Positions 49,060-58,677 of a stretch of DNA of 64,000 bases are shown here, piece after piece. The translations under genes and the position numbers were made by a program. Under the pieces are notes generated by a model, which was not told where the DNA came from, did not search any database, and was given only the letters and a program-made list of their open reading frames with translations. Every line of letters starts with the position of its first letter. Position 1 is the first letter of the stretch. Where the stretch lies: NCBI GenBank assembly GCA_938743325.2, contig OW568872.1:496001-560000 (forward strand), in the 5' to 3' direction. This DNA is from Pycnococcus provasolii (lineage: Eukaryota > Chlorophyta > Pseudoscourfieldiophyceae > Pseudoscourfieldiales > Pycnococcaceae).

Positions 49060-49890
49060 ATTATGAGGATACACACAGAGAGAGAGAGAGAACACGAAAA
49101 CGAAAACGAAAACGCGACGTGGAGAGCGAGAAGGTGAGCTGCACTAATGGCCGAGACACGATAAAGGTTAAAGTGCACTCTGCGAAGACAAAGATGGAAT
49201 GGAATGGGAGGACGCGCCCTCTCTTCTTCTTTTCAAAGACAACACCTGACACGACGACGACTACGAGGACGACGACGACGTTGCGTTCCACACAAAGTTC
49301 GTTGAAGAATTTGAATCGCTCCACACTACCACTCCAAATCAAGTGTAAAGTGGGCTCATGGGCTGGCTGTCCATACCACAAAAGTATGCGACGTTAGTGA
49401 CGGTGGTCAGGATGACATTCGTTCGTGAAGACGGGAACGGGAACAACCTCAGGCAACGTGCTCAAGTGCTACGATAAACTACGGGTAGGTTCAAGTAGGT
49501 GGTCAAGTGCTCAGGCACGCATAAAGTTACATGCACGCGCACTCGTCCCACCTTCCTAAAGGTACTCGTTCATCACGTGGATCACGGCACGCAGCACCAC
49601 AACACAACAGCTTTACATAGCACTCGTCAGGAATATATTATTAATTGCATCTGCACTCTGCTGCGGTGCGCGTACTTCTGCGTGCATATTTCCCATCGTG
49701 AATACACGCCGCCTCTCTGCCTGCTCCCTCGCTCCACCTGCTCCACCTGCTGCACTCGGTCACGGCACACTTGCTTCATCATGGTCAAGCAGGTGGTCAA
49801 CTTCCACCTCCTCCTTCCGCGGGCTTCTTCATTCCGAGATTGATTCGGCGCACGGGAATCTTCGCCGCCAACGTCCTCACCCTCGGCAAC
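49060..49890. other. Divergent intergenic region
   Basis: Starts with (GA)n and a CGAAAA hexamer repeat near 49078-49112, then unremarkable sequence. The frame of the next gene is open from 49771 but lacks an ATG until 49891. Confidence 0.5.
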
Positions 49891-51453
49891 ATGTCGTGGT
49901 ATCCTTCGTGCATATGCGTATGTCGTCTACGCCGATCGTGTCTGCTACCTTGTGTCTGGGTGTCTCGTTTCCATTCGTTAGTGGCTGCTATTATGATACT
50001 CCTGCTGTTTCAGGCTACCACTTGCGACGCATTATTCGCAATCAAGTGGCCGGCCGCCAACCAACATCCAACAGCCTCAAGCACGCTCATGGGCTGGCGC
50101 ACGGTACTCGCGAACTCGGTGTCCGCGTACGGAAAGCCGCCAGGAACGGGCGCGGGCGTGCTCAAGAGACTCGTCGTGGGAAACGCACAGAACGCCGCGG
50201 CGCAGCCGTCGATACGGTACTGCCACAGCATGGTGAGCCTGCCAGACGGAAGCTTCGTCGTCAGCCACGGGTACTTCTACGACTCCACCGCAAAAGGAGG
50301 AGGGGCGCCGGCTTGGCTGAGCGACACGTGGAGATATGCACCAGCTGGAACAACCGCCGCTTCTAGGCAGGGCGGAGAAGGTTGGGCACGCCTGCACATC
50401 GGAGATACCGAGGATAACCTCGAGCGCAACTTGCCCGTGGGACGGTACGGGCACGTGGCCGCCGTCGCAGATAACGGCGCGACCATGCTGCTGCACGGCG
50501 GAACTGACGGCGGCCACCGGCTGCGCAGCGCGGGCATCAACGGCTTTCAACCGGGCTACGAGCTCGACGACCTGTGGACATTCGATCTGGCCAACCGCGT
50601 TTGGCGCGCGGTCCCTCGTGGCGGCGACGCTTGGCCAACCAAGCGATATCTGCACACGCTCGTGCGCGCGTCGGACGACGCCTTTTGGATGTATGGCGGG
50701 CTCGACGTGGCGTCGGACGACGCGCTCTGGCGACTTGTGCGTGATGTCGAGGCAAACGGAGGTTGGCGCTGGGAGAGAGCGAGTGCCGCGGCCGTGTCCG
50801 ACAGCGGCGGCCCTGGCCAGAGATACGGACACGCCGCGGTGTCTGACGGCAGAGGTGGGATGATGCTCTTCGGAGGGCGCACGGGTGGCGTGTCGATGGG
50901 GTCGACTGTGACGAACGACCTATGGCACCTCGACGCGACGAAAATGCAGTGGCATCTCCTCGGGCCGCCGCCGACGGGGACGGGTGGCGGCGCCATCTGG
51001 CCAGGCAAGCGCATCTACGCCGCCGCCTCTGCGCTGGTAATGCCGCGTGTAGGCGGCGGCGATGACGGCGGCGGCGACGATGTCGCGCTGCTCGTGCACG
51101 GCGGTTCGAGCGAAATCCCGCGCGTGAGGTGCCAGAACGAGACGTGGTTGTGGCATCCGCACGGCGGATCGCGAGCAGGGCGCTGGATGCGCTTGCCCTC
51201 TTCGCCGTTACCGACATATCATCACACCATAGTCACCGCGTGGGTTTCACCAGGAAGAACGAAAGCAAGGCCGGGTGACGACGACGTCGCCCCCGGTGGT
51301 GGCATCGCTGCCGCCTTTACGTTTGGAGGGCATGCGTGCGTCGGGCATGTCGAACAGCACGGCTATTACTACTACAACAGCGTCGAACGCCTGGATATTG
51401 GCCCACTTCACAACGATGCGCATGTGAAAGAGCACGACGACGCAGGATTGTAA
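49891..51453 (+). CDS. Secreted or membrane kelch-repeat protein
   Basis: 520 residues with an N-terminal hydrophobic segment (SLVAAIMILLLFQATTCDA) that is a signal peptide or anchor. The rest is a kelch beta-propeller: repeated blades of the form RYGHVAAV...LLHGGTDGG, DDLWTFDLANRVWRAV, KRYLHTLV...WMYGGLDV, RYGHAAVSDGRGGMMLFGG, NDLWHLDATKMQWHLL and YHHTIVTAW...AFTFGGHA, with the GG and downstream W/Y pairs of kelch. An extracellular kelch propeller is likely to bind protein or glycan. Its 3' end meets the LNR-SAM gene tail to tail with about 50 bases between. Confidence 0.8.
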   Translation: MSWYPSCICVCRLRRSCLLPCVWVSRFHSLVAAIMILLLFQATTCDALFAIKWPAANQHPTASSTLMGWRTVLANSVSAYGKPPGTGAGVLKRLVVGNAQNAAAQPSIRYCHSMVSLPDGSFVVSHGYFYDSTAKGGGAPAWLSDTWRYAPAGTTAASRQGGEGWARLHIGDTEDNLERNLPVGRYGHVAAVADNGATMLLHGGTDGGHRLRSAGINGFQPGYELDDLWTFDLANRVWRAVPRGGDAWPTKRYLHTLVRASDDAFWMYGGLDVASDDALWRLVRDVEANGGWRWERASAAAVSDSGGPGQRYGHAAVSDGRGGMMLFGGRTGGVSMGSTVTNDLWHLDATKMQWHLLGPPPTGTGGGAIWPGKRIYAAASALVMPRVGGGDDGGGDDVALLVHGGSSEIPRVRCQNETWLWHPHGGSRAGRWMRLPSSPLPTYHHTIVTAWVSPGRTKARPGDDDVAPGGGIAAAFTFGGHACVGHVEQHGYYYYNSVERLDIGPLHNDAHVKEHDDAGL

Positions 51454-51506
51454 TGACAAGACTATAAATATCTCTTTTACATTTTTCTCCCCCCCCCTCC
51501 CCCCTT

Positions 51507-53138
51507 TTACTTTGATTGTACTTGACTCTTGAACCGCCTCTTCTCCAGCTCCGACATTCCCATTGCAGTAAGGTCGTCGTCCGTCACTTCAAAAAAGTCC
51601 TTGGCATCTCGTAAGCCAAGCTCCTCGAATGCACTCGCGTACTTGTCAAGTCGAACGCTCGTAAGAAGCGCGAGCACCATGTCCTTTTCATCCTCGGCGG
51701 CGGCGGCGGTAGTTTCTTCATTACCACCAATACTGGTAGGCATCGGGATGGCAACTTCCGGCTGATGAGGTGGAGGCGGTGGCAAATGAGTCACAGACAT
51801 CATTTCGATTGAGCGCGCCTGTTGTTCTTGTTGTTGTTGCTGAGGAGGAAGAGGAGCTGCAATCGTGGCATTGTAGTTCATAGGTACTCCCGATGCAACA
51901 ACATGGTACGGAGTCGGCGTCGGCATTGCAACAGGTTGAGGATGGGAGACGGCGGCCGTCGCCGTCGGCACCGTCGTGGCAACTGGCATCGGTTGCATGG
52001 TGGAAGCAGCAGGCATCGGTTGCATGGTGGTAGCAGCAGGCATCGTCGAGGTTGGCAGAATAACGTCGTAGTAGTACGTGATGTTGCTCACGACGGTACC
52101 GCTGCTAAATGCGGGCGGCTTCTTCCACTGCAACACTTGGCCAGCGCCAGGCATGCCGTCTGGGACGGTAACAAGAATCGGGGCGAGCGTGTTAATCCCA
52201 TGAGGCACCGCGTAGTCCATCGTGTGAAACTTCCTGCCGCCATTATCAGGTTCACTTGTACCACAAAGACAAAAATCCTCAAGGCAATTTTCCTGAGCCT
52301 TCGCGACTTGGACGGGAACCATGTCGTACACATTGTAGTCTGTGTCAACGTTGCAAAGTTTGCGCCTCAAGTAGTTCCGTCCACACGCCGCAACGCAGAG
52401 GACGATCACCAAGGATACGACGCCGACCACGGTGCCAGCCACGTCCCCCTTTTCCTTTGGCGAACTCGATGGTGGCGGACTCGATGGCGGCGGACTCGGT
52501 GGCGGCGGGCTCGGCGGGCTCGGCGGCGGTTTCGGCGGCGGCGGGCTCGGCGGCGGTTTCGGCGGCGGCGGCGGCGACGGGTACACGAAGCACTGCGAAG
52601 AATATGATCGTGAGTACATTGAGAGATATTCGCTTGGTTCCGAAGAATATCTTGAGCACAGTCCAGCCCCGTATCCACAAGCCTCAAGGTGACATCCTAC
52701 GTCGACTTTTCTTTTGTTGTATGCGTAGGACGAATCACAGCCATAAGGACACCACGAGCCGCTTCCCGATCCGTATCCATAGCTACTGCCATAGCCACTT
52801 GGACAATTCACTTCGCAAGTAGTTAATTCATACTGAGGACACTGTCCATTGGCCAAGTCTTTTTTCAAGAGCGAGTATGGGCATGCACACGAGCACGTGA
52901 TATCATTACGGTCGTGAAAGTCTTTGTACTTTGCTATACAGTCTCCGGCGTCGAAGTCGCACGCGGCGGAGTCGCAAATCTGGCCTCCCGCACCGGAGTT
53001 ATCGTCGCACTTGCCATCGCCGAGTGTAGAACACATACACCCTTCCGTGATTGCGTTGGCCACTTGCACCACGTAAGCTTGGTGAAGCAGCACCAGGAGG
53101 AGGCACCAATACAAGAAGGCGAGCATCGAGGAGAACAT
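51507..53138 (-). CDS. LNR (Notch-like) repeat / transmembrane / SAM domain protein
   Basis: 543 residues, type I membrane protein. Signal peptide about 1-28. A Lin12/Notch repeat follows (about 33-68): GDGKCDDNSG, ICDSAACDFDAGDC, the Ca2+-site pattern of LNRs. Further Cys-rich sequence with CSCACPYS, then a proline stalk (PPPPPKPPPSPPPPKPPPSP) and a transmembrane segment (VAGTVVGVVSLVIVLCVAAC). The cytoplasmic part contains repeated TMQPMPAA-type units, a poly-Gln run and a C-terminal SAM domain (VLALLTSVRLDKYASAFEEL, then GMSELEKRRFKSQV). SAM domains mediate oligomerisation or signalling. Pairing LNR with SAM in one receptor-like protein is unusual. TTACA at 51477-51481 gives a TGTAA signal. 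Confidence 0.75.
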   Translation of the reverse strand: MFSSMLAFLYWCLLLVLLHQAYVVQVANAITEGCMCSTLGDGKCDDNSGAGGQICDSAACDFDAGDCIAKYKDFHDRNDITCSCACPYSLLKKDLANGQCPQYELTTCEVNCPSGYGSSYGYGSGSGSWCPYGCDSSYAYNKRKVDVGCHLEACGYGAGLCSRYSSEPSEYLSMYSRSYSSQCFVYPSPPPPPKPPPSPPPPKPPPSPPSPPPPSPPPSSPPPSSSPKEKGDVAGTVVGVVSLVIVLCVAACGRNYLRRKLCNVDTDYNVYDMVPVQVAKAQENCLEDFCLCGTSEPDNGGRKFHTMDYAVPHGINTLAPILVTVPDGMPGAGQVLQWKKPPAFSSGTVVSNITYYYDVILPTSTMPAATTMQPMPAASTMQPMPVATTVPTATAAVSHPQPVAMPTPTPYHVVASGVPMNYNATIAAPLPPQQQQQEQQARSIEMMSVTHLPPPPPHQPEVAIPMPTSIGGNEETTAAAAEDEKDMVLALLTSVRLDKYASAFEELGLRDAKDFFEVTDDDLTAMGMSELEKRRFKSQVQSK

Positions 53139-53617
53139 TGTTGTTGATGATCACCACCACTACCCACTGCTCAAGTTTCAGAGTGACGTTTCAAACTTCT
53201 TTCAAGAGGCTGTTCACCGCGGGCCTCTTCAGGCCTCAGCTTAAGAGGCGTTAAGACTTAAGAGCAAGGTAAGAAAGCCAGAACCTTCCGTGACCGAAGA
53301 GGGAGCAACCACCTACCTCCCTGAGTGGCTGAGTGAGTGATGAACCACGAGCGCAACCACGAAATGAACCACGAGGCACGAGCTCAAGCAAGAGAGGCGG
53401 CGAGGCGGAAAGAGGTGCACACCAGCACACCAGCACACGTACCTGTACCGTATTGTACGTGCGAAGTACACGGAAACACACACAGGTCCACGTGCGAACT
53501 GCGACGGCTTAAGCGAGTGTGGAAGTTTGATGTGATGGGAGCAGAAGGATAATGATGTGAGTTGATGACGTTCAGCTAAGGTTAGCTCGTCACATTAATG
53601 TTGGTCGCTTGCTTGCT
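53139..53617. other. Intergenic region upstream of the LNR-SAM gene
   Basis: Contains AGGCCTCAGCTTAAG near 53232 and AACCACGA/ATGAACCACGAG repeats at 53340-53375. No gene. Confidence 0.6.
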
Positions 53618-53627
53618 TATGCCTTAT
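53618..53627. repeat. Target-site duplication, left copy
   Basis: TATGCCTTAT, identical to 55006-55015. Confidence 0.65.
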
Positions 53628-53655
53628 TCAGAAAAAAAAAAAAACCCCGGTACCC

Positions 53656-53787
53656 CTCCCGACAATGGCGTCTTCTTGCGCTACCTCGTTGTGGTGCTAG
53701 TGTGGCCGTCGCGCGGTTCTAGCTAGTGTACGTTGCTTGAGGTGACGCGCAGTCGCGCCTTTAAGCCATTGCGTCTGTTGTCGGGAG
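53656..53787 (+). ncRNA. Predicted RNA hairpin near the 5' end of the insertion
   Basis: CTCCCGACAA (53656-53665) pairs perfectly with TTGTCGGGAG (53778-53787), and AATGGC (53664-53669) with GCCATT (53765-53770), giving a bulged stem closing about 95 bases. It may be a structured RNA start of the element; pairing only, function inferred. Confidence 0.35.
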
Positions 53788-54123
53788 CTGGTTCACCCGG
53801 AATACCTCAAACTAGTGGGATAGTGCCTTTCTAGAGTGGGGAGATTCGCCATCCGTGGGCATTGCAAGTTTTTCTGTGGTGTCTCGCCGGCGGCTCGGAC
53901 CTCAGTTAGTGGGTGTGGCCTTCTTCCGTCGGTGTGTTGGCTGTGTTCCTTTTCCTAGGCTCTTTGGACAGCTTGTCCGGTTGCCGCCAGTGGTTCGCAG
54001 CACTCTGCTTGGCTGTTTTTCTGCTGGTCTGCTCTTCGAGCGTATATCCTTCGCTCTTGTGCTGGGCGGTGGTTGTTCTTCGCAGCTGGCGGACTTGGAG
54101 ACAACCTCTGTTTCGTGACTTGC

Positions 54124-54891
54124 ATGGGCAAAAGGCGTCGAGATACGTCGGCTTCTCCGTCAGTGGACGAGCTTCGTAGGGCCCTTTTGGTACTCGTGCA
54201 GCGTACGGCGTGGTCGTTCGCCTCACCGGCGACAGCTGCTGGTGCACGTGGCGGGTTGGGCGGCAACGCTTCGCCGTTGGCTCGGTCACGGGTCTTGGGC
54301 ACAGACGTCGTACAGCACGAAACGCTGCTGTACCGGAGTGGAGTGGTGCTGCGAGTCCGCCACCACGTTTCTGAGGGAGCGGCGGACTCCACACGGGGGC
54401 GTCTGTGGCTGGAGAGGGTCGCTGGCGAAGCGACGCCGGTGCGAACCGAAAATCGCCGCTTTGCAATGGGTGACAGTTTGCGTGGGCTTCTCGACGAGCT
54501 TGCCACTGCTGGTTCGCAATCGTTGGCGGTTCAATTGATCTTCAACTGCGCATCTGCGGGGGAAGCGCGGGGCTCGCTCCTATCGTTTTGGAAGCGAAGC
54601 CTCTCCGTGGTTCACGCGAGGGCCAAGGGCACACGCATTGCTCATTTCTACCAACACGTTGAGCATGTCCCGCCCGCTGGCAGTGCTCATTCGGCGCCGC
54701 TTCCGCATCGGTCGGAATTCACGCCGTCGTCGAGGGCACTGCCGGCACCATCGGCTTGGCCCGACCGAGGGGATTTCGCTTTACCTTTTTCACACAAACG
54801 TGCTCATTTCGCTCGGGCTCTGGAGCACACAGTGCTACCAGTCACTTTGGAGACTCCTCATCCGCATGAGCCACCTCCAACGCTCCGCTAG
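54124..54891 (+). CDS. Open frame inside the insertion, unknown product
   Basis: 255 codons, ATG at 54124 (the frame is open from 54073). The product begins MGKRRRDTSASPSVDELRRA, has a middle stretch with SGVVLRVRHHVSEGAADST and QLIFNCASAGEARGSLLSFW, and ends in a His/Pro-rich tail. No reverse transcriptase, endonuclease or zinc-finger motif is present and I recognise no family. The stop lies about 80 bases before the TTCAG tail, as in a retroposon 3' UTR. Confidence 0.4.
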   Translation: MGKRRRDTSASPSVDELRRALLVLVQRTAWSFASPATAAGARGGLGGNASPLARSRVLGTDVVQHETLLYRSGVVLRVRHHVSEGAADSTRGRLWLERVAGEATPVRTENRRFAMGDSLRGLLDELATAGSQSLAVQLIFNCASAGEARGSLLSFWKRSLSVVHARAKGTRIAHFYQHVEHVPPAGSAHSAPLPHRSEFTPSSRALPAPSAWPDRGDFALPFSHKRAHFARALEHTVLPVTLETPHPHEPPPTLR

Positions 54892-54968
54892 AGCTGGGGG
54901 TGCAAGTCCGTGATGGCTCTCCTTTTCGGGATTTTGGGTTCCTCAGGTTTTTACTTTTTTACGTGTAA

Positions 54969-55005
54969 CGTTCAGTTCAGTTCAGTTCAGTTCAGTTCAG
55001 TTCAG
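54969..55005. repeat. (TTCAG)n tail
   Basis: Seven perfect pentamer units at the 3' border of the insertion. Confidence 0.95.
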
Positions 55006-55015
55006 TATGCCTTAT
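55006..55015. repeat. Target-site duplication, right copy
   Basis: TATGCCTTAT directly after the last TTCAG unit. Confidence 0.65.
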
Positions 55016-55536
55016 GTAGTACTAGAGTTCAGTTCGACCAAAGAGAACTGCGAGCCGCAACACGGTGACAGACAGGGGCAACGAAAGCTGCGTTCCCTTA
55101 TTCGACGAAACCCGTTCCATTCCGCAACGAAGGGTAACGAAGACGGAAGACGGAAGACGGGTCCCAATTCCCAAACAACGCAACAACAGGCAATCAATCG
55201 GAAATCACGACCTGGAATCACGACCGGGATATGTACATAACACCGGGTTACAATTTAGTTTACCACCCTACTCATAGTATCACACGATCAGTGTGATCCA
55301 GAACGGAGGAGTTGCCCGGACGGAGGAGTTGCACGGAGAGAGAGAACTTCTCGATAGACTTTGATGCGAACACTCATCATGAATACACCAGTGAGTGAGT
55401 GAGTGAGTGAGTTAGTGAGTGCAAGGCGTGTATGTATGTGGTAATGTGGACATGTGTGCACGTATGATGTACTTCCTGTATTGTGCGCGTGTTCTTTTTT
55501 ACTTGATGATCATTCACGACACGGACGTGTCCGAGT
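55016..55536. other. Intergenic region downstream of the insertion
   Basis: CGGAGGAGTTGC occurs twice near 55303 and 55320, and a (GTGA)n tract lies at about 55391-55412. No gene. Confidence 0.6.
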
Positions 55537-56277
55537 CTAGCCTTGTTGTTGTTGTTTGCTCACGCAGCACGTCTTGTACAGCCACACCGACACGGCGATC
55601 ACCACCACAAGAGGTAAGACCGTCGCAACCACCTTGCCGATATTCAACGTGCACTTGCAATGCGTGCTCGACACCGAGCAGTCCTGGTAGTCGTTGCAAT
55701 CCAAACCGCACGCAATCTTACAGCTCAAGTCACTGTTCGTCTCCGTGCTACGTCCCCCGTTCGCAACGCGGCCAACCGTGCTCGAAGCGGAGCCCACGAC
55801 AGAGCCCGCCCTCGACTTGTCGCAGCAGGAGCGGCAACGCCGGTCACTAGAAAAAATTGAGCAACACTCTGTGCTAAGGCTCAAATGGGTTTCGCCATGA
55901 TCATAACCGTACGCGGACCCGTGTTTTTCACAACTGTCGCGTATGCAAGTCAGGCGGCAGTGTGCACCTCCGTGGTCGAGCAGGTTACGCCGCGTCATCG
56001 TCACGTCCACATAAGGCAAGACTGCGTTCCACGGCGTCATGCCATCGCCGCCCATGGTTTCCTTCCGGTACCCGTGCGACGAAGAAGACTCCTTGGTGAG
56101 GCGGTGCTCATTCGCGTCTCCTCCTCCTCCTCCTCCTCCTTCGAGGTTTGCGGCCGAAGCTTGCACTGAAAGCAACGCCGTTATTAAGGCCACCATCATC
56201 AACTTGAAGAGCGGCAGCCGCAGCGCGACGCGAGTGGGGAACAACGGGCCCGTGCACTGAGGAAACAACGCCATCAT
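55537..56277 (-). CDS. Cys-rich type I membrane protein, unknown
   Basis: 246 residues. After an N-terminal hydrophobic signal (LFKLMMVALITALLSVQASA) comes a Gly run and an ectodomain with many Cys: CRLTCIRDSCEKHG, TECCSIFSSDRRCRSCCDKS, LSCKIACGLDCNDYQDCS, CKC. A single transmembrane segment (VVATVLPLVVVIAVSVWLY) is followed by a very short Cys/Gln tail. The repeated C-x3-C and CC spacing suggests two small disulfide domains. It resembles in layout the protein at 18271-20097 but shares no clear sequence. The frame continues to 56289 from a TTG, so the ATG at 56277 is used. Confidence 0.6.
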   Translation of the reverse strand: MMALFPQCTGPLFPTRVALRLPLFKLMMVALITALLSVQASAANLEGGGGGGGDANEHRLTKESSSSHGYRKETMGGDGMTPWNAVLPYVDVTMTRRNLLDHGGAHCRLTCIRDSCEKHGSAYGYDHGETHLSLSTECCSIFSSDRRCRSCCDKSRAGSVVGSASSTVGRVANGGRSTETNSDLSCKIACGLDCNDYQDCSVSSTHCKCTLNIGKVVATVLPLVVVIAVSVWLYKTCCVSKQQQQG

Positions 56278-56474
56278 CCCTGTCAGCAAGAAATAACGAA
56301 AAAAAACAAGCGATGACCTGCAAGAGAGTAAGACACAAACTTTAACCTACCTTTATGTTCAGTCCAGCTGAGCTGGTCACGTTGGTCGCGTTGCTTATGC
56401 CGAAAGGCACAGCAGGGGGCAACGAAGACCGAACGAAAGGCTGGCGAAGAGGCGATGCTTCTCCCCATTTCGTA

Positions 56475-56711
56475 CTACATGGGCGCTTCAGTGGGGATGC
56501 ACCGCAGAACCAGGGGCATTTTGTTCAACAAGACGCCGCCCCAAGCGTCGCTGATCACGGCGCTGACCAGTTCGCTGACCTCCGCTTTAGCATAAACCTT
56601 TAAGAGAACGGCCGTGTCTCTTTGGAGATTGCTGCGAGCGAGGCACTCTCTCAGCACATACCAAAACGCTACACCACCATCCAGGCTCACGGGCTCAGGA
56701 GGAAGGGATGA
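56475..56711 (-). pseudogene. Coding-like frame without ATG, downstream of CCT5
   Basis: A 78-residue open frame with neighbour-like codon use, reading GGVAFWYVLRECLARSN, VLLKVYAKAEVSELVSAV and GGVLLNKMPLVLRC. No ATG lies at its start (the first candidate codon is GTG at 56690), and it is closed upstream by a stop at 56712-56714. It may be the last exon of a gene I cannot resolve or a gene remnant. No family recognised. The rest of 56278-56743 holds nothing else. Confidence 0.3.
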
Positions 56712-56743
56712 TTAAAACAAACAATTGTTATCCATTAAAAAAA

Positions 56744-58677
56744 TCACTCATATTCACCTGACGTGATCACGTCGTCAACCTTCAAGATCATCTTCACCAC
56801 AGAGGTTGCGAGCATGATCTGCTGTTTCTTTCCCACCAAAGTCTCAAACACGTTCTGCTCACGCATGTCGTTCGTGCCAACCTCGTTGCAGTCGATGCCA
56901 AGATACGGGTTCTGCTCCTTGATTTGCCGACTCTTCACCTCCGTGAGGCACTCGATCGGGCTCAAGCCGCTGTTCTCCGCGAGCGCGATCGGCACCGCGT
57001 CGAGCGCCTCCGCAAATCCTCGCATCGCGTACTGCTCGACGCTGTGCACGCTGTCCGCGGCATTCTCCACGGCAATCGCCATGCCAATTTCCGCCGCCCC
57101 ACCTCCGTAAACGATGTGGCTGTCACGGATGAGGTTGCGCGCAACGCAGATCGCGTCGTGCAGGCTTCGCTTGGTCTCGTCGACCATCATGCGATTTCCA
57201 CCACGCACGAAGATGGTGACGGACTTTGTCTCCCCGCATCCCTCCACGACCAAACACCTGTCCTTGGTTGTGCCGAACGCCACCTCCTTGACAGCGCTCG
57301 CCTTGCCAAGCTTGTCGGGCGTAAGCTCCTGGAAGCGCGGCACGATGCGACCACCCGTGGCGATGGCGAGCAGCTCGAGCTCGACACCGCCAACCCAGCG
57401 CACGGCGGGCAGTTTTCGGTGGTACAGCAGGTGGTTCGCCTCGTCGTCGAATCCCCACTGGCACATGACGAGATTAGCTCCGCTGTCCAGGCACTGCTGC
57501 ACCATGTCGTCGAAGTACTTCCTCTCCGCCTTCTGCAGCGACTCGTACTTCTCGACAGTGTCGATGTCCAGCTTGTGCTTCGTCTTCGGCTTCGGCGGCT
57601 CGAACGGGCACGTGAGGATGGCGATGCGAGCGTCGTCGATGCGCTTGGGCATTTGCGGGTGGCTGAACTCCTTGTCGATGACGAGGCCGTGCACGAGAGT
57701 GGTATCCTCGAGCTTCCCTCCCACCTTTCCGTCCACCTTGATGAGGTCAAGGTTGACATCCTTGCGCTTTAGGTCCGCGACAGCGACCACCGCCTGCACG
57801 CAGATCTCCGCCATCTGCCTCTTGCACCTTCCTACGATTTTGCTGTTGAGCGTCGTCATGCACGTCTGCACGAGGTTTTCGAAGTTCTGCGACGTCCAGT
57901 CGTAGTCCTTGGCGATTTTGTCGAGGTGTTCGCACGCCACCTTGGAGGCGATGTCGTATCCCTCGGCGATACGGCTTGGGTGAATTCCCTTGTCGAGAAG
58001 CGTCTCCGCCTGTTCGAGAAGCGATCCTGCCATGACGACGACACCGGTGGTTCCGTCGCCAATCTCCATGTCCTGGCTTTTCGAGAGTTCGACGAGGAGC
58101 TTACCGATTTGGTGCGTGACTTCCATCTGCTCGAGGATGGTGGCGCCGTCGTTGGTGATGGTGACGTCTCCGTCCGGGCTCTGCAGCATCTTGTCCATTC
58201 CCTTGGGTCCTAGCGATGATCGCAGGATGCGCGCGACGGCCGTGGCGCCTGCACGTGTACGATACCAAACGACACAAGAGGAGTGTGTGTGTGTGTCGAG
58301 GGTTGAAAAAGGCGCGTGTGAGTATCTATGTATTTGCTTGACGTGATCCGAAAGAAACAGGTATCCGAGGCACGACGTCTTCGAAGGTTTCTTTTCCCAT
58401 TTTATTAATTTTCAAGTGAAAAACTAGGCACACAAAAGACAAACACGCAAAACCACATTGACACAAAACCACAAAACACAAAACCACAAAACACACAACA
58501 AAGCATCTCTCACAACAAGAACAACAAGAACAACAAGAAACAGAAAATCACACAGAAAATATCATACAAACCTTTGATGTTAGCTTTTTGCGCATCAAGT
58601 CCTTTGAGTCGCGATCGCGTGTTTTGGTCTTTCACTAAAATATACGGGCGCCCGAACTCGTCGAACACGAGCGACAT
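56744..58677 (-). CDS. CCT5: CCT epsilon subunit of the TRiC/CCT chaperonin; two exons
   Basis: 536 residues from exon 1 (58677-58572) and exon 2 (58248-56744). The N-terminus [18 protein letters not shown] is the CCT5 signature, continuing [12 protein letters not shown] and, across the intron, [21 protein letters not shown]. Later [12 protein letters not shown] (ATP site), [12 protein letters not shown] (CCT5-specific), [32 protein letters not shown] and [14 protein letters not shown] at the end. It is one of eight subunits folding actin and tubulin in the cytosol. The splice join keeps frame and matches the family in every residue order. Confidence 0.97.
58249..58571 (-). other. Intron of CCT5
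   Basis: 323 nt with GTTTGTATG donor and GTGCAG acceptor on the minus strand; splits codon 36 after its first base. It is low-complexity, with ACAA/CAAAACCA repeats. Confidence 0.9.

Larger units (their letters stand above)
53628..55005 (+). mobile_element. Retroposon-like insertion (non-LTR type) with 3' (TTCAG)n tail
   Basis: A 1378-bp segment is flanked by an exact 10-bp target-site duplication, TATGCCTTAT (53618-53627 and 55006-55015). It starts TCAG followed by 13 A and CCCCGGTACC, and ends in about seven TTCAG units, an end typical of LINE- or SINE-type elements copied by target-primed reverse transcription. No reverse transcriptase was found in any frame, so it is non-autonomous or a derivative. 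Its base and codon makeup differs from the flanking genes. It carries one long plus-strand frame. It could alternatively be a retroposed cellular transcript. Confidence 0.6.

Noticed and set aside
53628-55005. Helitron (starts with TC, has a hairpin)
   Set aside because: A 10-bp target duplication and a simple-repeat 3' tail do not fit Helitrons; the hairpin is near the wrong end.
56924-57772. 282-codon plus-strand open frame
   Set aside because: Antisense to CCT5, which is unambiguous.
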